A stretch of DNA of 64,000 nucleotides, taken from NCBI RefSeq assembly GCF_008831085.1, contig NZ_WBJY01000001.1, forward strand, positions 310,001 to 374,000. The letters are read 5' to 3'. The notes beneath the pieces were generated by a model. That model was not told the DNA's origin. It saw nothing but the letters and a program-made list of their open reading frames with translations, and did no database searches. The stretch is from Pseudoclavibacter endophyticus. Lineage in GTDB: Bacteria; Actinomycetota; Actinomycetes; Actinomycetales; Microbacteriaceae. A program made the translations under genes and the position numbers. Of this stretch, positions 34,789-42,746 are shown one piece after another; within the stretch, counting starts at the first letter, position 1; every line of letters begins with the position of its first letter.

Positions 34789-36230
34789 TGTCGTACTCCG
34801 TATCGGTCGTTCTGGATGTCGGCGACGTCGCCGTGGTTGGTCATCAGGGCCTTGCGGCGGACGAAACGGAGCATCGACTCGGGGCCCGTACGCGAACCGC
34901 CGACGCCCGAGTGCCCGAAGGAGTTCGTCCCGATCGTGCGCGATTTGCCGAAGGTCAGGAACGTGTCCTGGATGAACACCGAGCCGGCGTTGATGCGTTC
35001 CGCGATCGACAGTGCCTCCGTCTCATCGCCGGCGAGGACCGAGGCCGTGAGGCCGAAGGTCGTATCGTTCGCCAGGCGAACGGCCTCGTCGACCGTGTCG
35101 AACGCCATGACGGGGATCGTCGGTCCGAAGGTCTCGTCACGCATGATCCGCATATCGTGATCGACGTCGGTGAGGATCGTGGGGCGGAGGTACTGGCCTC
35201 CGTCGATCCGTTCGATCTCGCCACCGGTCACGATCTTCGCCCCCTTCGCGACCGCATCGTCGAGGTGCGAGCGCACGATCTCCGCCTGCGGAGCGAAGAT
35301 GAACGGGCCGAGGTGGCCCTGCTTCGGGTCGCGGGCGTTGAACTCGACGCGCTCGGCCTTCTCGCGCAGCAGGTCGACGAACGCGTCGTGGATCGAGCGG
35401 TGGACATAGACGCGTTCGACCGAGTAGCAGACCTGACCCGTCGCGTACACGGCTCCCCGCAGCACGGAGGTCGTCGCCCGCTCGAGGTCGGCCGTCGAGG
35501 TCACGATCGCCGGGTCCTTGCCCCCGAGCTCGAGATAGGCGGGGATCAGCCGCTCCGCGCAGGCGACAGCAACCTTGCGTCCCGTGGGCACGCTGCCGGT
35601 GAAGCAGACCATGTCGACGCTGCCGGTCACGGCGGCTCCTGTTTCGCCGTCTCCGAGCACGAACCGAAACACGCTCGCGAGCTCCGGCACCGCACGCACC
35701 GATTCGAAGAGCGGCTCGAGAAACCGCGGTGTCACCTCCGACGGCTTCCAGATGACCGCACTGCCGGCGAACAGCGCCGGGATCGCGTCGAGCAGGCCGA
35801 GCATCATGGGTGCATTCCACGGCGAGATGACTCCGACGAGCGGGTACGGCACGAGCTGCGAGCGCACCTCCACGTGAGGCATCGTGACCGATGGCCGCTG
35901 CACGCTCGCCCGCTCCAGCACCGCAGCCGCATCGTCGATCCAGCCGTCGATGTTGGCGAGCGTGATGAATCCCTGCGACCACGACGTCGAGACGCCGCCG
36001 GTATCTGCGGCGTCTCGCTCGCCGAGCGCCTCCGCCCTGCGGAGGACTTCCTCACGCCAGCGGCGCATGACGTCGATCCGGCCCTCGATGCCGCGTGCCT
36101 GCCACGCGTGCTGCTCTTGACGCAGGGAAGCGCACGTTGCTCGCACCTCGTCCGCGCTCGCGGCCGTGATCGTGAACTCGGTCTCGCCGGTGCGAGGGTC
36201 CAGAACCGGGATGGTGCGAGTTAGCGTCAT
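34785..36230 (-). CDS. Aldehyde dehydrogenase (vanillin dehydrogenase-like) 2
   Basis: A 481-residue NAD(P)-dependent aldehyde dehydrogenase. SPWNAP, FTGSVPTGRKV, LELGGKDPAIV (catalytic Glu), TGQVCYS (catalytic Cys) and the ETFGPTIPV pattern are present. ATG 36230 is chosen since GAGGGAGAA lies upstream and residues before it lack family likeness. As first gene of an operon with NTF2-like and carotenoid-oxygenase genes, it should oxidise the aldehyde released by C=C cleavage, for example vanillin to vanillate (inference). It is divergent from the PucR regulator. Confidence 0.88.
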   Translation of the reverse strand: MTLTRTIPVLDPRTGETEFTITAASADEVRATCASLRQEQHAWQARGIEGRIDVMRRWREEVLRRAEALGERDAADTGGVSTSWSQGFITLANIDGWIDDAAAVLERASVQRPSVTMPHVEVRSQLVPYPLVGVISPWNAPMMLGLLDAIPALFAGSAVIWKPSEVTPRFLEPLFESVRAVPELASVFRFVLGDGETGAAVTGSVDMVCFTGSVPTGRKVAVACAERLIPAYLELGGKDPAIVTSTADLERATTSVLRGAVYATGQVCYSVERVYVHRSIHDAFVDLLREKAERVEFNARDPKQGHLGPFIFAPQAEIVRSHLDDAVAKGAKIVTGGEIERIDGGQYLRPTILTDVDHDMRIMRDETFGPTIPVMAFDTVDEAVRLANDTTFGLTASVLAGDETEALSIAERINAGSVFIQDTFLTFGKSRTIGTNSFGHSGVGGSRTGPESMLRFVRRKALMTNHGDVADIQNDRYGVRQ

Positions 36231-36449
36231 CGTGGGTGTTCTCCCTCGTCTTCCAAGCCGCCGATTGGCCGGCGAAGGTGAGCCCATCACTCTTCGCCCC
36301 TGGGGCGTCACGGCGCCGACGCCATGAGTTGCTGGACGCGCTGGTGCCGACGACAGGGTCCTGCGCGACTCGTCGCGGCTGCGCGGACGCTCGGTAGACT
36401 TGCGTCATCGCGGCACGACGAGGTGCCCGCGAGATGGGATGCGCTGCGG

Positions 36450-37904
36450 ATGAAGTGGCTTGACAAGCTTCGACCAACGGGAGAGCCGTGGTCGCTCCAA
36501 GAGCTGATGGCGGTGAGTGCGAGCAGTCCGAGGCTGCTCGTGGAAGCGATCGAGGTGCTGGGCATGCAACCGGTCGCGTGGGTCGTCGAGACGAGCGCAG
36601 AGATCAACGCGGCGGTTGACGAGCGGGAGCGTCGCCGCGGCTTCCCGACATCGCAGACGGGGCGCTCGAAGCGGGCAACGGAGCGGGCTTTTCTCATGCT
36701 GCTCATGTCGATGCGCGGCGGAGGCTCGTCGTACCTGTCGGACGGGTTGCCGGACGAACTCCGCAGCATCGTGCGCGCGGACGTGCGGCACGGCATCGCG
36801 CTCGAGGTGCTCATGAACCGCGTGTGGACGGTGCACTCGGTCGCGAAGGAGACGCTGACGGAGAGCGTGCGCGCCGAAGTGTCCCCCGAGGAGCTCATCG
36901 ACGTCCTCGCCGCGATCAACGAGGCCGCCTTCGACTTCGCGAACGTGTTCGTGCGCCTCGTTGCCGCGTCCTACGAGGAGGAGCAGCGTGCGTGGCGGCG
37001 GCGTCGCTCGGGGGAGCAGCGCGAGATCGTCGAGCGCGTCATCGCCGGCCACGAACCGCCAGAGGCGTGCGACGCGACGCTGCCCGTCCTCTGGGGCGGC
37101 CTGCACCTGTGCGGTGTCGCATGGCTGGACGAGACCGGACACAGCGAGTACATCGAACGCGAACTCGCAGACTTTGGGGCGAGGGCCGCGGGCCTCCTCG
37201 ACGCGGTCGGCGTGTTCGTGCACGAGAGCCAAGGGCTGACCCACTTCTGGTGGAACTTCGACGCGGCGGCGCCGTGGCCGGATGCCGGATCGCTCGAGCA
37301 CCTCGAGCGTCCGCCCGGAGTTCGCCTCGCAGTCGGGAGCGCCGGTCGCGGCGTCGACGGCTTCCGGGAGAGTTACCACGCGGCCGAGCAGACGGCGACG
37401 CTGAGGCATTGGCCGACGCCATACGACGTCGTGATCGCCGACGATGTCGCTCATCTCACGATGCTGCTCGCCGATCCGGACGCCGCTTGGAGGTTCGTGC
37501 GGCGCGAGCTCAGAGCGCTCGCGGGCGCCGAGACCCGGATCGCCGAGATCCGCGAGACGGTACGGCTTTACCTGTCCGGCGGCAACAGCCGGATCGCCGT
37601 CGCAAAGGCACTGCACCTCGCCCCCAACACGATCGCCTACCGCGTCGGCCAGGCGGGCGAGCTCCTCGGACGCAGTGTCGGCGACCGCCCGACCCAGGTG
37701 CTGCTGGCTCTTCAGCTCGTCGACCTCGTGCCGTCGCTCCTTGCAGAACGGCCCGAGCGGCTCCCCGCGTCGCATCCCCCGGCGCGGACGAACCAGCGCC
37801 AGCACGTGCCGGTCGACCGGTTGCCCCTCGAAGCGGTCCTTCGGGGTGCAGGAACCGGGGCCGGCAGCCTCGTCGGGCAGCGGGCAGCGAATTTCGCACC
37901 CTGA
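36450..37904 (+). CDS. PucR-family transcriptional regulator
   Basis: About 484 residues from ATG 36450; the frame is open back to 36324 and the true start is uncertain because ribosome sites are weak. The C-terminus has the PucR helix-turn-helix (ETVRLYLSGGNSRIAVAKALHLAPNTIAYRV). The middle GGDEF-like/CdaR region has RLAVGSAGRGVDGFRESYHAAEQT, typical of PucR/CdaR proteins that sense catabolic substrates. It is divergent from the ALDH-NTF2-carotenoid oxygenase operon and is the obvious candidate to activate it. Confidence 0.85.
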   Translation: MKWLDKLRPTGEPWSLQELMAVSASSPRLLVEAIEVLGMQPVAWVVETSAEINAAVDERERRRGFPTSQTGRSKRATERAFLMLLMSMRGGGSSYLSDGLPDELRSIVRADVRHGIALEVLMNRVWTVHSVAKETLTESVRAEVSPEELIDVLAAINEAAFDFANVFVRLVAASYEEEQRAWRRRRSGEQREIVERVIAGHEPPEACDATLPVLWGGLHLCGVAWLDETGHSEYIERELADFGARAAGLLDAVGVFVHESQGLTHFWWNFDAAAPWPDAGSLEHLERPPGVRLAVGSAGRGVDGFRESYHAAEQTATLRHWPTPYDVVIADDVAHLTMLLADPDAAWRFVRRELRALAGAETRIAEIRETVRLYLSGGNSRIAVAKALHLAPNTIAYRVGQAGELLGRSVGDRPTQVLLALQLVDLVPSLLAERPERLPASHPPARTNQRQHVPVDRLPLEAVLRGAGTGAGSLVGQRAANFAP

Positions 37905-38029
37905 GGGGCGGCGGCGCGCACCCGCCGGGTGATCGACGAGTCCACGCGGACCACCGTTACGCCGCCCAACGGCCTCGCCCATCGTCACGTCGCCCACCGT
38001 CACGTCGCCCAACGGCCTCGCCCAACAGC

Positions 38030-38067
38030 ACAGCGGGGGGCATCGCGTGAGCGATGCCCCCCGCTGT
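38030..38067. terminator. Bidirectional terminator, 17-bp perfect stem
   Basis: 38030-38046 pairs perfectly with 38051-38067 round a GTGA loop; the centre of the stem is a run of six G/C pairs. It separates the PucR gene (+) from the convergent O-demethylase gene (-). Just before it, two copies of GTCACGTCGCCCA lie in tandem (about 37984-38010). Confidence 0.9.
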
Positions 38068-38085
38068 GCGTGGGAGTGACCGAAC

Positions 38086-39462
38086 CTAGTCGGCGCGGTA
38101 TGAGGTGCGGGCCTCTTCCGTCAGCGGCGCGGGCTGCACCGTTGCGCGGATCTTGACCTGCTTGTGGGCCTCGACCTGAGCCTTCTTCGTGGGCTTCGAC
38201 TCGCCCCAGACGACCTCGACGACGTCGCCGTCCTTGAGGTCGGCGTCGACGACCGCGAGCGAAAGGATGGTGCGCTCGTTGGCCGAGTAGCCGGTCCAGG
38301 TCGAGCGGCCGACGAGCTTCCCGTCGAGCTCGACGCGGTCCACGTGGAACGTGTCGTAGAGCGACATGGGCAGGTTGAAGAACTTCGCGCCCTGACCGGC
38401 CTCGGTGAAGAGCGACGAGGCGACGGCGTTGCCCGCGTCCTCCTGGTTCCACACGAGGGTGACCTTGCGGTGCTTCGTCGACGTGCCGTCCTCGCCCATC
38501 TTCTCGAGCGCCTCACGCCCGATGAAGTCGTGGTCGAACTTGATGATGCGGCCGTAGTCGAGGTCGAACGGCGTGACGTAGTAGTCCTCGATGTTCTCCG
38601 ACTCGAAGCTGCCACCGAGGGGAGCGTTCGTCTCGTAGGCCTTGTCGTCGAGCCACTCGCGGTACGCCGTGAGCTTCTCGCCGGTGTAGATCGCGGGCAG
38701 CGGGCGGGGGAGCCAGCCCGACTCGAGCGCGTTGGTGTGGTAAGCGCGGCCACCGACCTGCTTCATGCCGAACTTGGCGCCCGACTCGAGCAGCGCTCCG
38801 TGCACGGCCTCGTTGTCTTCCCACGGACCCCACAGCTCGAAGCCGGGCTCGCCCGCCATGCCGTGGCGAAGGGCGCGAACCTCTTTGCCACCGATGGTGA
38901 AGCGCGTCATGTGGAAGAACTTGAGCTTCGGCGCGGGCTGGCCGGTCGCGTCCTCGATGATGTCGAGGGCGCCGGGGCCCTGCACCTGGTAGCGGTAGAC
39001 GCGCGGGTCGCCCTTGCGGTAGAGCGAGTTGTCGTCGCGCCAGACCTCGACGTCGTAGCCGCCGGTCTCGGCGTGGAAGTGGAGCCAGTTGATCGACGGC
39101 GGGATGCCGACGGCCTGGTACTCGTCCTCCTCCAGGTGGAAGAGGATGTTGTCGCCGATGACGTAGCCGTCGTGGTTCACGGCCACGTACTGCTTGGCCA
39201 TGTCGACGGGGAACTTCTCGACGCTGTTGATGCCCGTGTCGCTGATGAGCTTCAGGGCGTCGGGGCCCTTGATGTTGAGGTCGGCCATGTGGTGCGACTG
39301 GTCGTACAGCACGGCGCTGGTGCGCCATGCGCGCTGCTCGTCGCGCCAGTTCGTGAACTCGGGCACCACGCGCGGAACAACCGCGGGCGGAGTGGGCGAG
39401 TCGCGAAGCAGCTTCTGAGCGTCGCCGGCGTTGGCGATCGCCTCTTCGAGGTTCTTTGGCAC
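38086..39462 (-). CDS. Tetrahydrofolate-dependent aromatic O-demethylase, LigM/DesA-like
   Basis: A 458-residue aminomethyltransferase-fold (GcvT-like) protein. The sequence follows sphingomonad LigM closely as I recall it: EFTNWRDEQRAWR, VLYDQSHHMADL, LRHGMAGEPGFELWGPWE, ALESGWLPRPLPAIYTGEKL, GGSFESENIEDYYVTP, FDHDFIGREALE, and a WGES plus PHK-like (AHKQVKIRA) end. LigM/DesA move the methoxyl methyl of vanillate, 3-O-methylgallate or syringate to tetrahydrofolate in the cytoplasm. Length (471 in LigM) agrees. GTG 39462 is set by AAGGAGGAAAC. It is divergent from a LysR regulator. The substrate (vanillate favoured) is inferred. Confidence 0.87.
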   Translation of the reverse strand: MPKNLEEAIANAGDAQKLLRDSPTPPAVVPRVVPEFTNWRDEQRAWRTSAVLYDQSHHMADLNIKGPDALKLISDTGINSVEKFPVDMAKQYVAVNHDGYVIGDNILFHLEEDEYQAVGIPPSINWLHFHAETGGYDVEVWRDDNSLYRKGDPRVYRYQVQGPGALDIIEDATGQPAPKLKFFHMTRFTIGGKEVRALRHGMAGEPGFELWGPWEDNEAVHGALLESGAKFGMKQVGGRAYHTNALESGWLPRPLPAIYTGEKLTAYREWLDDKAYETNAPLGGSFESENIEDYYVTPFDLDYGRIIKFDHDFIGREALEKMGEDGTSTKHRKVTLVWNQEDAGNAVASSLFTEAGQGAKFFNLPMSLYDTFHVDRVELDGKLVGRSTWTGYSANERTILSLAVVDADLKDGDVVEVVWGESKPTKKAQVEAHKQVKIRATVQPAPLTEEARTSYRAD

Positions 39463-39536
39463 GTTTCCTCCTTGAATGGCCTGTCTCCAGGTGTGACATG
39501 ACCAGTCTGGCCACTCCCGGCTCCCCAGTAAAGCGC

Positions 39537-39567
39537 GAGTTGTCAACATCCCACCTAAGCTGAACTC
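39537..39567. promoter_or_regulatory. Dyad in ligM-like/LysR divergent region
   Basis: GAGTT (39537-39541) and AACTC (39563-39567) form an interrupted inverted repeat in the 108-base interval between the O-demethylase (-) and LysR (+) genes, the least GC-rich part of the neighbourhood. Its place fits a LysR-type regulator site. The repeat is short, so this is tentative. Confidence 0.35.
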
Positions 39568-39570
39568 ACA

Positions 39571-40494
39571 ATGGGAAACGCGCCGTTCACACTTCGCCAG
39601 CTCGAGTACTTCGAAGCGGTCGCGAGCGAGGGCTCGCTCACCGCAGCATCCGTGCGGTGCCGCGTCACGCCCTCGGCCCTGACCCTGGCGATCGACGACC
39701 TCGAGCGGCACCTGCGCGTGCAACTGCTCGTGCGCAGGAAGGGCCGCGGCGTCACGCTGACCCGCGCCGGGAGCCGGCTGCTGCAGCGAGCGCGCGACGT
39801 GCTCGGCAGCGTGGACGCGCTGGCGACCGAAGCGTCACGCGAGATCAGCTCCGTCTCGGGCCGCTTCGTGGTCGGATGCTTCACGACGCTGACGCCATTC
39901 GTGGTTCCGGCGATCGTGGGTCGCTTTCAGCGCATCCATCCCGAGGTCGAGGTCGAGATCGCCGCCGCCACGGCCGACGTGCTCTATGACCAGCTCATGC
40001 AGGCGCGCGTGGACGTCGCGTTCCTCTACAGCGTCGACGTGCCGAGCTCGCTCGCCTTCGACCCGGTGCTGCAGCTTCGGCCGCATGTCATCGTGTCATC
40101 GACGCACCCGCTCGCCGACCGCCAATCCGTGTCGCTCCACGAACTCCAGGACGATCCGCTGATCCTGCTGGATGTGCCCCCGACGAGGCAGAACACGCGC
40201 GGGCTTTTCGACCGCCTCGGCTTCGAGCCGCGCGTGGCGCATACGTCGAGCAACTTCGAGACCGTGCGCTGTCTCGTCGCGTACGGCCTCGGCTACGCCG
40301 TCGAGTTCCAGCGGCCCGCCACGGCGCAGACGTACGCGGGGGCGGAGGTGCGCACGCTCGGGATTAGCGACGATTTGCCCGTCACGGTCCTCGGTCTCGC
40401 CCGGCCGCACGGTGCGGCCGAGACCGCTCGCTACGACGCGCTGAAGGCGTTCATCCGTCGGGGCGAGATCGGTGGCGAGCCCATCGTCGCGTGA
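39571..40494 (+). CDS. LysR-family transcriptional regulator
   Basis: A 307-residue LysR-type regulator. The N-terminal winged helix reads FTLRQLEYFEAVASEGSLTAAS, with LTRAGSRLL at the linker. The C-terminal co-inducer domain has the usual strand pattern (VVGCFTTLTPFVVP, DVAFLYSVD, LQDDPLILLDVPP). It is divergently placed 108 bases from the LigM-like gene and is likely to regulate it in response to an aromatic acid (inference from layout). ATG 39571 gives the standard LysR N-terminus. Confidence 0.88.
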   Translation: MGNAPFTLRQLEYFEAVASEGSLTAASVRCRVTPSALTLAIDDLERHLRVQLLVRRKGRGVTLTRAGSRLLQRARDVLGSVDALATEASREISSVSGRFVVGCFTTLTPFVVPAIVGRFQRIHPEVEVEIAAATADVLYDQLMQARVDVAFLYSVDVPSSLAFDPVLQLRPHVIVSSTHPLADRQSVSLHELQDDPLILLDVPPTRQNTRGLFDRLGFEPRVAHTSSNFETVRCLVAYGLGYAVEFQRPATAQTYAGAEVRTLGISDDLPVTVLGLARPHGAAETARYDALKAFIRRGEIGGEPIVA

Positions 40495-40869
40495 CCCCGG
40501 GCAGCGAAACGCGCGTCCGCGGTGCCTGAACGTGGCGGCTGCCGGTGGCGGGTCCCGGTGGCGGTGACACCGTCGACACCGTGGCAGTCTGAGTGCACGG
40601 AACGCGCGACGCACCGTCAGATTTTCCCGGGGTGGCGATGAGCCGCACTTGATTTGGCACCCGGCCCGACGATCTGAGCGACGTGCAGGGGCGCAGGCGT
40701 GCCGTCTCGAGGGACGAGGGTGCCAGGCAGGCAACTGTGGGGGCCCGCTTGTCGGCTTTACCCCTCGCAGGGTCGTGAGAAGGGCCGCCGCCGCGCGAGG
40801 GCCCGCGCCTGTGGGTCCTCCGGCGCCGATGCGCCGCTTAGCCGGGCCTGCGCCACGTAGCCGGGCCTG
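40495..40869. other. Intergenic region, short direct repeats
   Basis: About 375 bases between convergent LysR and DUF4333 genes without a credible ORF. It holds a 13-base direct repeat TAGCCGGGCCTGC (40839-40851 and 40858-40870), the second copy touching the DUF4333 stop, and a GGTGGCGG-type repeat near 40540-40565. No clean terminator stem is seen. Confidence 0.45.
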
Positions 40870-41694
40870 CTAGGCGGCAGGCGCGCCCACCACGAGCTGG
40901 CCGTCGCCCGAGCTGATCGTGACGGTGACCGACTGCGACTGACCGCCGTAGTCGAAGGTGCACTGGAACGACTGGCCCTGGGTGTTCTCGATCTTGTCCG
41001 GGCACGAGACCTCTTCGAGTTCGCTGAGGCCGAAGTCGTTTCGCAGCACCTCGGTCACCTCACTCTGCACGGCGCCCGGATTGAGGTCGCCAGGGGCTCC
41101 CGCGATGCCGATCAGCCATCCGACGAGGCCGCCGACCACGAGCGCCAGCGGCAACCCCGCGAAGAGGCCGACCTTGAGCGCGTTGCCCGGCCTGCGGGCT
41201 GGGCGGCCCTGTCCGCCCGGCCCACCCGGTGCGCCCATCGGGGCGGGGCCGCCCATCGGGCCGCCGGGGCGCGGGCCGCCGCCGGCCGGGCCGCCGAAGC
41301 CGGGGCCAGGGGCCCCGGTCCCGCCGGGGCGACCGAAGCCGGGGGCACTGGGTCCGCCGAAGCTGCCGCCCTGGCCGCCGAAGCCGCCGCCCGGTCCGCC
41401 GGGGGCGCCGAAGCCGGGGGCGCCCGGTCCGCCGGGGCCGCCGAAGCTGCCGCCCGGCCCCCCGGGGGCGCCTGCGCCACCAGGACGGCCGAAGCCGCTG
41501 CCCTGAGGGCCCGGTCCGCTGCCCGGGCCTCCGGGGCGGCCGAAGCCAGGCGCGCCCTGGCCGCCGGGGGCGCCGAAGCTGCCGCCGGGCGCGCCCTGCC
41601 CGCCGGGTCGCGCCGGCTGGCCTGGCGAACCTGGACCACCTGGTCCACCTGGCGTGCCGAAGCCGCCGCCCGTGCTGCCGAAACCTGAACTCAT
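40870..41694 (-). CDS. Gly/Pro-rich membrane protein with C-terminal DUF4333
   Basis: A 274-residue protein. Residues 1-165 are a low-complexity Gly/Pro/Ala/Phe/Gln region with collagen-like GGPG and FGRPGG units, presumably cytoplasmic and disordered. An Arg-rich stretch (RPARRPGNALK) then leads to a membrane helix (VGLFAGLPLALVVGGLVGWLIGI). The outer domain is DUF4333-like, with EVSCPDKI...GQSFQCTF giving two Cys and a closing VTVTISSGDG. DUF4333 is common in actinobacteria and has no assigned role. It probably belongs with the lipoprotein and protease upstream. Confidence 0.82.
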   Translation of the reverse strand: MSSGFGSTGGGFGTPGGPGGPGSPGQPARPGGQGAPGGSFGAPGGQGAPGFGRPGGPGSGPGPQGSGFGRPGGAGAPGGPGGSFGGPGGPGAPGFGAPGGPGGGFGGQGGSFGGPSAPGFGRPGGTGAPGPGFGGPAGGGPRPGGPMGGPAPMGAPGGPGGQGRPARRPGNALKVGLFAGLPLALVVGGLVGWLIGIAGAPGDLNPGAVQSEVTEVLRNDFGLSELEEVSCPDKIENTQGQSFQCTFDYGGQSQSVTVTISSGDGQLVVGAPAA

Positions 41695-41757
41695 GGCGTG
41701 CTCTCCGTGCTTCCTGCCGACGTGCGAACGTGAACGCTGCGTGCATCCATACCGGCC

Positions 41758-42675
41758 CTACCCGCCCCCGCGAATCGCGCGGATCTCATCCCAGAAGGCC
41801 TGGATCTCGGATGCACTCGTGATCGACGAGATGAAGCTCTGGTCGAGCGTCGATGGGTCCTGCGGCCGGTCGTCGGGGTTCGGCTCGCCCTTCATCTCGA
41901 AGCCGTATTGGATCTCGTAGGCCGGGTCGTCGCCGAACGTGCCGTTGATTTCGGCCTTCGTGACGAGCCCGTCCGGGTCGAACCAGACGTGCAGCGGCAG
42001 GAACGCCTGGAACGTCTCCTCGCTCGTCGACGAGCTCAGGTCGTCGGTCATGGTCACCAGGCCCGAATCGACGATCGACTGCAGCGTGATCGCGGTCGCC
42101 AGGTGGATCGAGCCGTCCTCGTTGGCCTCGACCATCTTGGGCAGGTTGGCGCCGTGCTCCTCCGACGATGACTCCCAGGAGATCGCGATCGCGCACAGGA
42201 ACGTCACCGCGGGATAGTTGCACACGCCGACAGGGTCGCCCTTGGCGATGTCACCCTCCGGAAATGCCACCCACGGGGTGCCCGAGACGGGCAGGTACGC
42301 GTCGCCGAAGAGGTAGTAGGTGAGGTCGCTGCCGGCGATGTGCACGCGGTCGATGGTCTCGCCGTCACGATCGGTCGACTCTTGCGACCAGAACGACTGG
42401 CCGACGACCGAGGTCTCCTGCTGCATGTGCAGTTCGTCGCCCGTCGAGACGTTGATGTGCATGTACCCGACGGCCGAGAAGTTCTCCGACTCGCTCAAGG
42501 TCACGAACGCGTCTTGCGTGAGCAGCCCCTGTACGGCGTCGGCGTGGAACGACACCTTCTCGTCGTGGTTGGCCACCGCGTACGGGGTTGCACTGGCGCA
42601 GGCCGCGAGACCCGTCACGGCGAGCGCGGCAACCGCTGTCGAGAGGACCGTGCGCAGACGGCGGGCACGGTTCAT
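41758..42675 (-). CDS. Exported lipoprotein of unknown function
   Basis: A 305-residue lipoprotein from ATG 42675, with GAAGGGACC upstream. The signal helix is followed by lipobox LAAC (Cys about 26). The mature part alternates strands, with ETIDRVHIAGSDLTYYLFGDAYLPV and TKAEINGTFGD, and loosely recalls LppX/LprG-type mycobacterial lipoproteins that hold hydrophobic ligands. I cannot confirm that family. It lies between a DUF4333 gene and a secreted protease, all on the same strand. Confidence 0.75.
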   Translation of the reverse strand: MNRARRLRTVLSTAVAALAVTGLAACASATPYAVANHDEKVSFHADAVQGLLTQDAFVTLSESENFSAVGYMHINVSTGDELHMQQETSVVGQSFWSQESTDRDGETIDRVHIAGSDLTYYLFGDAYLPVSGTPWVAFPEGDIAKGDPVGVCNYPAVTFLCAIAISWESSSEEHGANLPKMVEANEDGSIHLATAITLQSIVDSGLVTMTDDLSSSTSEETFQAFLPLHVWFDPDGLVTKAEINGTFGDDPAYEIQYGFEMKGEPNPDDRPQDPSTLDQSFISSITSASEIQAFWDEIRAIRGGG

Positions 42676-42746
42676 CGTCGTGGTCCCTTCCCGGGATGCT
42701 CGTGGGGCGCGGGAGCCCGCACCGGGTCCGCGTGCGGATTCGTGGA

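Noticed and set aside
37984..38010. Tandem GTCACGTCGCCCA units as a possible CRISPR or iteron
   Set aside because: Only two and a half degenerate copies, no spacers and no replication genes. No CRISPR array was seen anywhere in the window.
40958..41506. Pro-rich frame opposite the DUF4333 gene
   Set aside because: It is the complement of GGP/GPG-coding DNA; the real gene is fixed by its membrane helix and Cys motif.
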